NCBI GenBank assembly: GCA_043820045.1
Contig: JBDREF010000269.1
Location: forward strand, 1-21,887
DNA from: JBDREF01 sp043820045
GTDB lineage: Bacteria > Planctomycetota > Phycisphaerae > Sedimentisphaerales > Anaerobacaceae
DNA: 21,887 bases
Direction: 5' to 3'
The position numbers and the translations under genes were made by a program. Of this stretch, positions 1-7,105 are shown piece by piece (positions within the stretch are counted from its first letter, which is position 1; each line of letters opens with the position of its first letter). The notes below the pieces were generated by a model. It saw only the letters and a list, made by a program, of their open reading frames with translations, did not search any database and had not been told where the DNA came from.

Positions 1-13
1 CTGTTCGAGACAG

Positions 14-725
14 TTACTCGCCGTATATGGCCCGGATGCCGAGAATATCACCTGTTCCCAGATCCTGTTTGACGACGTCACCCGGCCACGTGTAGGCGTG
101 CATTGTCAGCGCGCCGTCGCGCGGCGAGCGCAGGTCGTCCAAGGCAAGCGTGTGGCCTAATTCGTGAGTCATTACGTTCCGGACGTCAAAGGTATCTTCC
201 GTCCCATCAGTGGACCAATCCTCGTCGATATCAAAGACGATATCGAACTCTACCAGTTCCTTGGTATTCACCCAGTAGGAAAAGCCGGTCTGGGCGATTA
301 TGCCTCCCGGACCGTCAATAGGTCCCCAGGATACACTATTATCCACTTCCGGATGAGTACCACCATTGTGGATAGTACCGTAGATGGGAGTTGAAGTTGC
401 ATTATCCCAGGTTTCGAAGGCGGCTTCGACAGCAACAAATTCACCCGCAGAAGCTCCATAAACCACACACTGGACAGGAAGGTCGTCTACGGCCCAGTGC
501 AGGCCTCCCATTACCAGGCGGTAAGTGTCGGGTATCCTCACATTGTTCGGGGTACCAGGGGGGCGAACTCCAGCGTGGAGTATTCACAAAGGTAACAGTC
601 TCTATCGCAGGCGGGGCCTTTGCATCGGGTCTTCCCGCACCCCGGCCCCCTGCCGGGATGCCCGGCGTCGAAACTGAAAGGACAAGCAAACCGACCAGGA
701 CAGCCATCAGTATTTTGGTTCTCAT
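14..725 (-). CDS. Secreted matrixin-like zinc metalloprotease, reading frame broken by a frameshift
   Basis: The N-terminal part starts at the ATG at 725, with AGGGGAG six bases upstream, and encodes a signal peptide (MRTKILMAVLVGLLVLSVST) and a Gly/Arg/Pro-rich stretch. The catalytic part is open in the next frame from about 541 to the TAA at 14. The two join if one base is removed from the C6 run (plus-strand G 558-563), giving about 236 residues. The catalytic part has HELGHTLALDD (plus 134-166), a Met-turn LTMHAY about ten residues later, and a C-terminal LGTGDILGIRAIYG resembling the matrixin end helix. HExxH binds zinc and supplies the catalytic Glu. The usual third His is Asp, as in snapalysin-type enzymes (family knowledge). 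Exported peptide-bond hydrolysis is inferred. The frameshift may be a real mutation or a base-count error in a homopolymer; without correction only a signal-peptide stub is made. Confidence 0.75.
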
Positions 726-757
726 AATATCTCCCCTTATTTCTTGACTCATTTGGA

Positions 758-817
758 CTATTTCCTGCTGCAACAGGAAAGAACGATTCCACAGACAACC
801 ACGAATTCTACTTTCAT
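758..817 (-). other. Possible 19-residue leader ORF with the GGAGGATACGGC-ATG element
   Basis: GGAGG (plus 825-829) stands seven bases before an ATG at 817, an ideal ribosome binding site. The frame encodes a short hydrophobic, Cys-containing peptide ending at a TAG at 758, about 30 nt before the matrixin start. The same SD-plus-start block occurs upstream of the two serine protease genes. The last codons fall in a 7-bp inverted repeat (TTTCCTG/CAGGAAA, 761-780). Whether the peptide is made, or the element acts as RNA or DNA, cannot be told from the sequence. Confidence 0.35.
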
Positions 818-847
818 GCCGTATCCTCCAAACATCGTGTCGCCGGA

Positions 848-1099
848 TTACCGCTCACCCAGCGCTCTAAAGGCCCCCGTTTCTTCGATGACCACACTAT
901 AACCCTCAACCGTCGACGGAATCTTAGTTCGTAGCTTTTGGGGCTTTACAGATGAAAAGACCTTGATGCAGGGCTCGCCTTCAGAAAGCCCGATTGCGGT
1001 GCCCTCGACCCCGGCAATGGCCATCCATTTGCCCGTGTGCTCCTGCTGCACCTGTTCGATAGTCTTACCCATCCGATGCACCTTCACTATTGGTCGCAT
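848..1099 (-). CDS. Stand-alone copy of the serine-protease N-terminal domain (83 aa)
   Basis: The 83 residues align with the segment just after the signal peptide in both neighbouring proteases: a Q/E-x-HT-x(3)-M helix, then the GVEGTAIGL strand-turn, a hydrophobic strand (IKVFSS), an IP element and a final VEGYSVVIEETGAFRAL. No signal peptide, FN3 domain or catalytic domain is present. It starts 18 nt after the stop of the FN3-containing protease, so it is probably in the same transcript. The ATG at 1099 is used here; the ATG at 1072 has a better SD (GAAGG) and would shorten the protein by nine residues without touching the domain. By analogy with protease propeptides it may be a cytoplasmic inhibitor or folding helper. 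A degenerate duplication is the alternative. Confidence 0.65.
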   Translation of the reverse strand: MRPIVKVHRMGKTIEQVQQEHTGKWMAIAGVEGTAIGLSEGEPCIKVFSSVKPQKLRTKIPSTVEGYSVVIEETGAFRALGER

Positions 1100-1117
1100 C
1101 TGTCTGCCTGCAAACGG

Positions 1118-2710
1118 CTATCTGCCGTCGATGCTCAAACCCGGAAACGCGTCGAGTACAGCGTCAATCGGGTTGGCTATGGTCGTGGTAGAGCTTCCGG
1201 CAAAGAGCAGGCCGACAGGATTGCACGCGTTGTCGTCGGTCACAATCAATGAGCCGGAATCGCCGCCGGCACTGAAGCCGGCTGATTCAATAAGGATTTG
1301 GCCGGTGAAAATCGCAAAGTGGCTGCTGTATTGGACAAGGAAGGCACCATTCACGCCCGTAATCTGTCCTTTGGTCAGGCCGGTCGTCCGGCCATATTTC
1401 TGAACGTTCATATAAAGCTGGGCCTGCACGGTTGTTTTGTTCGGTTGGCCGTAGCCGTCTGATGGCGTTGCGTTTCCAAGCAGGTTCTCGTTGCTGACGG
1501 CAATAGCCGCGTCGATAGTGTTAAGACCCCATGGATACCATACGATAGGCTCAAAAGCCGTGAGAGTCCCAATCCTGTCGTCCGGATCTGTTCCACCGTC
1601 ATAAGTACCTGGCTGCAATACATTATCAATGCCGGGCACCCCCAAATTCTCATTGGCATATACGTGGTTGTTACTCAAGGCAAATACATTTCCACCAATA
1701 TCCCTAAGCCTGCAAGCGATAGTGCCGGCTGTGACGTCCGGATGGCCGGTCGAGACACCGATTGGAACCGGTCGCTCGCACCAAAGTGGGGGCCTCTCCG
1801 GAGGCGGCGCTGTTTCGGCCGAAGCGTCGTTAGAATAGGATGAGTCGCCCGCGAGATTGTACGCACGGACGCGGTAGGTGTACGTAGTCGAAGGCTCGAT
1901 ACCCTCGTCGCTGTAGCTACTTACGTTCGCTCCGACCGTGGCGATCTGCACTGAGTCGCGCTCGATCTTGAATCCCGTTTCGTTGTCAGCATTGTCTGTC
2001 CAGAGCAAGTCTATCTGACTGCTGCTGATAGCAGTTGCCGTCAAATCGCTCGGAGCCGCTGGCGGTGTGGGCTCGCCGCTTCCGCCGTACGTTGTGGCCC
2101 AGGCCTCATTGGAGTAGCTTGACACATTATAACCGGCATCCACTGCCGTCACTACGTAATAGTAGGTCGTCCCGGGCGTCAATTCGCTGCTGTCAGTGTA
2201 GCTGGAGTAGCTTACGGAAGCTGTCGCCACCCCATACAAACCAGGATCGGTGGAACGGTACACCTGGTAGCCTATCACATCTTTCTCTCTGTTATCGTTC
2301 CAGTCAAGGAATATCTCCTTGTCAGTAAGAGCGGTCGCCGTAAGCCCGGTCGGAGCCTTTGGGGGTTTGTCCGCGTTGCCGGGCTTTCCGCTTGGCTTTG
2401 GCAATGCGTAGAATTTGCCCGCTACGACGACACGAACCGGGACGCCGTCGAGGATATTGGGAATGCCCCCGACTCCGGGTCTGGCGGTGAAGACTTTTAC
2501 TGCGTACTCGTCATTTTCATCGAGCCCTACGGCGGTGCCTTCCACGTCCGCCATTGCCATGAGGCGCTGCGTGTGCCTTTCCTGAACCTGCCTGACACGC
2601 TCAAATGCCTCGGCGCTGCGGCCCTGCGCCAACAGACTGCCCGAGAAGACCAGAAGTGCGAGAATGACTGCGGCTGCCAACAGGAACCTGCGAGAAAGTT
2701 GCCTTAACAT
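1118..2710 (-). CDS. Secreted trypsin-fold serine protease with two fibronectin type III domains
   Basis: 530 residues. A signal peptide with Arg-rich start and hydrophobic core covers about 1-29. The shared N-terminal domain (about 30-105, with VEGTAVGLDE and VPVRVVVAG) follows. Two FN3 domains lie at about 117-207 and 216-300. The catalytic domain is about 312-530. The probable triad is H349 (ALSNNHVY), D400 (NTIDAAIA) and S485 (GGDSGSLI); the surrounding motifs resemble bacterial trypsin-like proteins related to plant NAL1. GRTTGLTKG is a further shared block. The start has AAAGGGG seven bases upstream. FN3 domains probably bind surfaces or polysaccharide, or act as spacers. The protease at 3240..4574 is a paralogue without FN3. 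Substrate is unknown. Confidence 0.85.
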   Translation of the reverse strand: MLRQLSRRFLLAAAVILALLVFSGSLLAQGRSAEAFERVRQVQERHTQRLMAMADVEGTAVGLDENDEYAVKVFTARPGVGGIPNILDGVPVRVVVAGKFYALPKPSGKPGNADKPPKAPTGLTATALTDKEIFLDWNDNREKDVIGYQVYRSTDPGLYGVATASVSYSSYTDSSELTPGTTYYYVVTAVDAGYNVSSYSNEAWATTYGGSGEPTPPAAPSDLTATAISSSQIDLLWTDNADNETGFKIERDSVQIATVGANVSSYSDEGIEPSTTYTYRVRAYNLAGDSSYSNDASAETAPPPERPPLWCERPVPIGVSTGHPDVTAGTIACRLRDIGGNVFALSNNHVYANENLGVPGIDNVLQPGTYDGGTDPDDRIGTLTAFEPIVWYPWGLNTIDAAIAVSNENLLGNATPSDGYGQPNKTTVQAQLYMNVQKYGRTTGLTKGQITGVNGAFLVQYSSHFAIFTGQILIESAGFSAGGDSGSLIVTDDNACNPVGLLFAGSSTTTIANPIDAVLDAFPGLSIDGR

Positions 2711-2918
2711 GGTTAACCCCTTTCAATTAGAGCGTTCAAAGTTGCTCAAGCTCGACCACCGAAGTGCGGAAGACTGAAAAATCGAAAACTGAGCCCAATA
2801 TTATATTATCGAAGCTTTCGCTCGGTAATGTTACAAAAAACGCTTTTTTTGCAGCATCTCAGGACTTTAAAGACAAGAAGAATACTGCATGTCAGTGCGA
2901 TCAGATGGGAAAATTGCG

Positions 2919-2990
2919 TCAAGGATGAATATTCGCTTGTGCTACTCCCACGCCATATCCTCCAAAAAAGACGAACTGCGTGGTTCAAGT
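2919..2990 (-). promoter_or_regulatory. Second copy of the conserved upstream element, with possible 10-residue leader ORF
   Basis: GGAGG (plus 2959-2963) precedes a GTG at 2951 by seven bases; the frame stops at 2919 after ten codons. Upstream, the stretch from ACTTG-AACCA to GTTCG (about 2973-2990) matches the copy near 4832-4850 with few differences. The GGAGG lies 249 nt before the FN3 protease start, almost the same distance as for the paralogue (244 nt). The peptide downstream of the GTG is not conserved, so the conserved part is the initiation region itself. Confidence 0.4.
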
Positions 2991-3114
2991 TTCCGATTTG
3001 AGCCTTATCCAAGCTATCAAATTAAATCGCAGAGGTCAAGAAATTTGTCAAGAATTACGGAGAACAGCAACCCCGCCGTACTCAGAACGGCAGATCATCA
3101 CACACCCCAATAGC

Positions 3115-3145
3115 CAAAACAAAATCCCCCAAAACCGGGGGATTT
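3115..3145 (-). terminator. Rho-independent terminator after the Ig-tailed protease
   Basis: On the minus strand AAATCCCCC and GGGGGATTT form a perfect 9-bp stem around a six-base loop, followed by TGTTTT that extends the T-rich end of the stem. It lies about 95 nt after the stop at 3240. It would separate the transcription unit of this protease from the next gene. Confidence 0.75.
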
Positions 3146-3239
3146 CGTCAGAATAAACTATATCTTCTCTAATCCTGAAAAACAGACGCTGATACGCTGG
3201 TGCTCAGAATTCACCTTCGCAGTCTCCACCCGTACCTTT

Positions 3240-4574
3240 CTACGGAACCCCAAAGGTAATGGAATCACTGCCGGGGCTGTATCCTGACTTTGAAGCACTT
3301 GCATCGACAGTGTAAGTTCCGGTGCCGTCAGGTTTCTTGATCTTGAACTTGAACACAGCTACACCATTACTGTTGGTTGTTCCATCACCGACATATAACC
3401 GCCCGCTGGCAGTCGTGATCTCAACATGTGCGGCGGCATTAGAGACTGCCACTCCTTCTCCATCATCTACAGTAACCGTTATGTAAGCTGTATCACCGAG
3501 CGCGTATATGGATTTGTCTGTGGTCACACCCACGGTCAGAGTGCCTGCAACCGGTGGTGGTGGCAATGGTGTTGCAGTTTGGCCGTCAACGCTGACGCCA
3601 AACCTGGTGAGCACGGCATCAATCGGATTGGCAATTGTGACGCTCGAACTGCCGGCGAACAATAGCCCTACCGGATTAAGCTCGGTATCGTCGGTCACAA
3701 TGAGCGAGCCGGAGTCACCTCCATCGCTAAAACCGCCCGGCCCGATTACGATCTGCTTCACAAATCTCGCCGTCTTGCCGGGGCCGTAACTGACCAACAC
3801 AGTGGCATTAAGACCGGTGACGTCACCCTTCGTCAGCAGAGTCGTGCGACCGAACTTCTGGACCGGCAGACCAAGGGAAGCATCCACTGTGGTCGAGTTG
3901 GGCGTACCGTAGCCGCCGTCCGGCGTGGCATTGCCGACGCGCGGAGTTCCGCTATCCAAAATGGCTGCGGCAATGGCGGCGTCAATCACATTGCTTGCCT
4001 TACGCGAGAATACTATCGGCTCGAAATCTGCGAGCGTGCCAATGCGATAATCGTCCGTATCCATGCCTCCATCGTAGGGACCTGGCTGGAGCACGTTGTC
4101 TCCGATAAAAGCGTCGTTTTGATTAGCATAGACGTGGTTGTTGCTCAGGGCATAGACGTATGTGCCGTCTGTCACCCTGCATCCGATTGTGCCAGCCGTG
4201 ATTAGCGGATGGCCGGTCGAAACACCTATCGGGGCAGGCCTCCATCTGGCGGTAGTGTCAAAAGAAAGAGCACGGATTTCGCCTGTCACCATCTTCTTGA
4301 CCGGGATGCGCTCGAGTTCGTCGGGGATGCCAGGCACGTTGCCATGTTCTAATAGGACGAGCACGACCGGTTGGGCGTCCTGGTCCAAACCTACGGCCGT
4401 GCCGACCACGCCGGGTCTGGCCATTAGTTCGTCGGTGTGTTTTTCCTGGGCTTCTTTGGCGCGTTCCAAGGCCTCATCGCTTCGACCCTGGGCCTGCACG
4501 ACGCCAGGGAGAGCCAAGAGCGCAAAAACAGCTACAACTACTAACAATATTTTGCAGAAAATTCGTCTTGTCAT
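3240..4574 (-). CDS. Secreted trypsin-fold serine protease with C-terminal Ig-like domain
   Basis: 444 residues. Signal peptide about 1-29; shared N-terminal domain about 30-103 (VVGTAVGLDQ, IPVKKMVTGEIRAL); catalytic domain about 112-332; Pro-rich linker TPLPPPP; bacterial Ig-like domain about 345-444, with the VTTDKSIYALGDTAYITVTV pattern of invasin/Big-type domains. Probable triad H147 (ALSNNHVY), D198 (NVIDAAIA) and S288 (GGDSGSLI). The catalytic domain matches 1118..2710 nearly along its whole length, so the two arose by duplication followed by domain shuffling. The ATG at 4574 is preceded by AGAGGGCAGGATC. A TTGACA-N17-TTGAAT promoter is placed just upstream. An exported protease is well supported; the target is unknown. 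Confidence 0.87.
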   Translation of the reverse strand: MTRRIFCKILLVVVAVFALLALPGVVQAQGRSDEALERAKEAQEKHTDELMARPGVVGTAVGLDQDAQPVVLVLLEHGNVPGIPDELERIPVKKMVTGEIRALSFDTTARWRPAPIGVSTGHPLITAGTIGCRVTDGTYVYALSNNHVYANQNDAFIGDNVLQPGPYDGGMDTDDYRIGTLADFEPIVFSRKASNVIDAAIAAAILDSGTPRVGNATPDGGYGTPNSTTVDASLGLPVQKFGRTTLLTKGDVTGLNATVLVSYGPGKTARFVKQIVIGPGGFSDGGDSGSLIVTDDTELNPVGLLFAGSSSVTIANPIDAVLTRFGVSVDGQTATPLPPPPVAGTLTVGVTTDKSIYALGDTAYITVTVDDGEGVAVSNAAAHVEITTASGRLYVGDGTTNSNGVAVFKFKIKKPDGTGTYTVDASASKSGYSPGSDSITFGVP

Positions 4575-4618
4575 GATCCTGCCCTCTTTCTATTTGGAGA
4601 CCTACAATTATGCTTCAA

Positions 4619-4647
4619 ATTCAATACGACAGTACACAGTATGTCAA
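4619..4647 (-). promoter_or_regulatory. Putative sigma-70 promoter for the Ig-tailed protease
   Basis: TTGACA (plus 4642-4647) and TTGAAT (plus 4619-4624) are separated by 17 bases on the minus strand. The -35 is perfect; the -10 matches four of six. Transcription would start near 4612, leaving a leader of about 38 nt that excludes the conserved element further upstream. Confidence 0.45.
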
Positions 4648-4690
4648 ATTCTAAACTCGACTAACCATATTATCGAGAATTTCGGTGAGA

Positions 4691-4850
4691 TTAGTTAGTA
4701 AAATATACGTTTCGCCCTCGCCGCAGGTTCCCTGGATTCCTGAAAATCAGGATGCCCGGCGGCTCTTGGACATAATTATTCCCCTGCTCCTCCTGCTGTT
4801 TTGCCTTCACGCCGTATCCTCCAAAGATAGCGAACAGCATGGTTCCAAGT
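4691..4850 (-). promoter_or_regulatory. Third copy of the conserved upstream element, with possible 39-residue leader ORF
   Basis: GGAGG (plus 4818-4822) precedes a GTG at 4810 by seven bases. The frame runs to a TAA at 4691 and encodes a polar Lys/Gln/Glu-rich peptide. In the same frame an ATG further upstream gives the peptide start MLFAIFGGYGV; the matching frame near 2960 reads QFVFFGGYGV and that near 825 reads MFGGYGM. Codon differences inside GGYG are silent. The conserved block runs from about 4808 to 4850. Confidence 0.4.
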
Positions 4851-5034
4851 CTTCAGCCCGACTGATGAAGTACTATTATATCAGATCATGCTGAAGAAGT
4901 CAATGGATTCATCGGAAATATTGGCGATGCCAACCGTCCGCACACACATCGTATCGCAGTAACTCTTTTCTTTGCATGGAGTTATACCCGCCATGAGTAT
5001 CACCGCAAATGCCCTACTGTTATCGGACGCAACA

Positions 5035-6147
5035 TCAGGCCAGGAATTTCAGGATGATATTTTTGTAGTGTTCGGCGGCTTTTTCGAGGTCGCTGATGTC
5101 GATATACTCGTCCGGCTTGTGGCAAAGCTCTGGTTTGCCCGGCCCGAAGATGACCACCGGCGCACCGAGCGTGGCGAAATGAGGGCCATCCGTCGTAAAA
5201 CCGACACCTTTGGTTCCGCCGGCTCCGACAGCAGTACAGAGACCCTCGACAAAATCGCACCGAGGGTCCGTCTCCAACGGCTCTACCTGGCGCATTGCAG
5301 AGACCTCGGCCTCGAATTGCGGGTCCGTGGCTTTGAGTCTGGCGAAAATCTTCTCCAAGTCGGCGACTATGTCCTGATCGTCCTGTCCGGGCAGAGTGCG
5401 GAAATCTATCCCAAGACAGCACTTGTCGGGCACGACGTTGAGAGCCTTGCCTCCGGCGATGGTGTTGACACTCATTGAGCAGCCGCCCAGCAGCTTATGG
5501 GGCTCGACGGCTACTTTATAGTTCTCCAATTCGTTCATGATCAATCGCATCGAACCTATGGCATTGACGCCCAAGTGCGGCGTCGAACTGTGGGCCGCCT
5601 TGCCTCTGGTCGTGACCTCAAGCCAGAACATGCCGCGATGGGCCGTAACAACTGCAAAATCCGTCGGCTCGGGGATAATCACCCCCGCGAGTTCCGGCAG
5701 CCGGCCGGCGTCTGCGACGAATCTCGTCGCGCCACAGCTATCCGTCTCTTCGCCGGCGGCGGCCATAAGGATAATGTCACCGTGCAACTTTGCGCCGGAA
5801 TTGACGACCCCGGCGATGGCGGCTACGGTTGCGGCGATTCCACCTTTCATGTCAACCGCCCCCCTGCCATAGATTTTGCCTTCGCTCTCGGTCGACCCGA
5901 AGGGCGGGTATTTCCATGGTGTTTCGCCCGGGCCGACTACATCGAGATGACAGGCAAACAGCAGGCCGGCCCTGCGTCCGGTGGACTTTATCCGGGCGAC
6001 AATGTTGGCTCTGCCGAGCCCCCAGTTTTCTATCCTGGAGTCTATGCCGGCTCTGCCAAGCTCGGCGGAGATTACTTCCGCTGCGGCCAACTCTCCGGTT
6101 TCGCAGGTGCTTTCAGCCTGAATCAACGCTTTCAAGAGTTCTTTCAT
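5035..6147 (-). CDS. M20-family metallopeptidase/deacylase (ArgE/DapE type)
   Basis: 370 residues from the ATG at 6147; the open frame extends further upstream but with non-family sequence. Di-zinc M20 motifs are present: H67 and D69 (ACHLDVV), bridging D99 (GRGAVDMKGG), general base E133 with ligand E134 (AAGEETDS), E160 (IPEPTD) and H343 (LCHKPDEYI). The AHSST region near 185-190 begins the lid/dimerisation domain. The family removes N-acyl groups or cleaves short peptides; acetylornithine deacetylase, succinyl-diaminopimelate desuccinylase and related carboxypeptidases cannot be told apart by eye. argC is in the window but far away, so arginine synthesis is only a possibility. No SD is seen before the ATG; a TATAAT box ends ten bases upstream, suggesting a leaderless message. 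Confidence 0.85.
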   Translation of the reverse strand: MKELLKALIQAESTCETGELAAAEVISAELGRAGIDSRIENWGLGRANIVARIKSTGRRAGLLFACHLDVVGPGETPWKYPPFGSTESEGKIYGRGAVDMKGGIAATVAAIAGVVNSGAKLHGDIILMAAAGEETDSCGATRFVADAGRLPELAGVIIPEPTDFAVVTAHRGMFWLEVTTRGKAAHSSTPHLGVNAIGSMRLIMNELENYKVAVEPHKLLGGCSMSVNTIAGGKALNVVPDKCCLGIDFRTLPGQDDQDIVADLEKIFARLKATDPQFEAEVSAMRQVEPLETDPRCDFVEGLCTAVGAGGTKGVGFTTDGPHFATLGAPVVIFGPGKPELCHKPDEYIDISDLEKAAEHYKNIILKFLA

Positions 6148-6162
6148 AATCGTGCGATTATA
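6145..6162 (-). promoter_or_regulatory. TATAAT box and palindrome at the start codon of the M20 gene
   Basis: TATAAT (plus 6157-6162, minus sense) ends nine bases before the A of the start codon, so transcription should begin at or next to the ATG. The start codon lies in the palindrome ATAATCG-TG-CGATTAT (plus 6146-6161). No SD is present. A clear -35 is missing: the correctly spaced position is T-rich (TTTTTA). Confidence 0.4.
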
Positions 6163-6200
6163 AGGGAACCGACACAAAATAAAAAACAGAAAAATTCTTA

Positions 6201-6229
6201 TTGCAGACTGAACCGTAAGCGAGGATAAT
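6201..6229 (+). promoter_or_regulatory. Possible promoter of the zinc-ribbon gene
   Basis: TTGCAG (6201-6206) and GATAAT (6224-6229) are separated by 17 bases. The -10 matches five of six, the -35 three of six. Transcription would start near 6236, about 35 nt before the ATG at 6271. Confidence 0.35.
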
Positions 6230-6270
6230 GCTGCGTTCAAAAGTTCATAAGCTGCCGTAAAGGAGCACAA

Positions 6271-7008
6271 ATGGGACCTGTATTGAATGGGCTGGTGAGG
6301 CTTCAGAGTGTCGAGAATCGCCTACGCGCCGAAAAGGCAAAACTGACAAGGTGCAGAAGAAACGTTGTCATTCAGGAGAACCTGATCAGAAGCCTTCAGA
6401 ATGCCCTCGAAGCGAAGAAAGAGGAGGTTCAGTTGACCAAGATTCAGTTCGGCCACCTTGAACTGGAGCTTAAGAGCAGAGAGGAGACCGTCGCCAAGCT
6501 GCGTGCTTCGCTCAACACCGCAAGAACGAACAAGGAGTATGCCGCCGTCCTCACGCAGCTCAATACGACCAAGGCCGACAATTCCAAGATCGAAACGCAA
6601 AGCCTGGAATTGCTGAAGGATATCGAGGCCGATGAAGCCGAGTGCGCCGACATCCAGAAACAGATAGGCGAGCAAAAAGACACACTCGAGCAAACCCGCA
6701 AGACAAGCGAAGTACTGGGGGAGAAATACCAGGCCGAGATCGACACGGTCCAGGTCGAGTGGGATGAGGTTGCCAAGACGATTCCGCATGATACGCTGGT
6801 AACGTTCAATCGCGTCGCCGAAACGTACGACGGCCACGCCGTCACGGTAATCGACCAGCAGGAGGGCAAGACAGGGGCCTATAGCTGCGGCGGTTGCTTT
6901 ATGGGCATCACCGCTGAGTCCGTCAACTTGCTTATGACCAAAGACGATATAATTCGCTGCCCCAACTGCACCAGGATACTCGTGCTCAGCGAAAGGTACG
7001 AGAATTAA
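6271..7008 (+). CDS. CT398-type coiled-coil protein with C4 zinc ribbon
   Basis: 245 residues. Residues about 8-165 are charged heptad-like sequence, a long antiparallel coiled coil. The C-terminal zinc ribbon uses C206, C209, C230 and C233 (CGGC and CPNC). Length and layout match the CT398/CdsZ family (zf-RING_7), a widespread family of unsettled role outside Chlamydia, where it has been linked to type III secretion; a nucleic-acid or adaptor role is often proposed elsewhere. AAGGAG lies about seven bases before the ATG. It is followed after 97 nt by the RNase HI-PurN gene; CT398 genes commonly sit beside RNase HI genes, which supports both calls. Confidence 0.85.
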   Translation: MGPVLNGLVRLQSVENRLRAEKAKLTRCRRNVVIQENLIRSLQNALEAKKEEVQLTKIQFGHLELELKSREETVAKLRASLNTARTNKEYAAVLTQLNTTKADNSKIETQSLELLKDIEADEAECADIQKQIGEQKDTLEQTRKTSEVLGEKYQAEIDTVQVEWDEVAKTIPHDTLVTFNRVAETYDGHAVTVIDQQEGKTGAYSCGGCFMGITAESVNLLMTKDDIIRCPNCTRILVLSERYEN

Positions 7009-7105
7009 GAGCAAAAGATGAGACCGCGAAACCGCCCCCGTTCGACGGCATCCTTTGGGGGCAGACCCGAACTCGTATCGACCTTGTTTCTTCGGAGCCG
7101 GCACA

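Larger units (their letters stand above)
2711..3239. other. Intergenic region upstream of the FN3 protease
   Basis: This 529-nt gap separates the two serine protease genes. It holds the terminator of the upstream gene near 3115-3145, a copy of the GGAGGATAYGGCGTG element near 2949-2990, an A6-GCG-T6 inverted repeat near 2835-2850, and an AT-rich stretch with TATAAT (plus 2800-2805, minus-strand sense) about 90 nt before the protease start. No good -35 partner was found for that TATAAT, so it is only a weak promoter candidate. No other gene is seen. Confidence 0.5.
4575..5034. other. Intergenic region between the protease island and the M20 gene
   Basis: About 460 nt. It contains a likely promoter for the Ig-tailed protease (4619-4647) and the third copy of the conserved upstream element (4808-4850) with its possible leader ORF. 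Between about 4870 and 5034 nothing is recognised; no convincing terminator follows the M20 gene. Confidence 0.5.

Noticed and set aside
6322..7104. Minus-strand open frame antisense to the zinc-ribbon gene
   Set aside because: Shadow of the coiled-coil coding sequence; Leu-rich because of complementary Gln/Glu codons.
7009..7105. RNase P RNA or other structured RNA between the zinc-ribbon and RNase HI genes
   Set aside because: The spacing invited it because rnpB can lie near such genes, but only 97 nt are available and conserved P-RNA blocks are missing; one GCCCCC/GGGGGC pairing is not enough.
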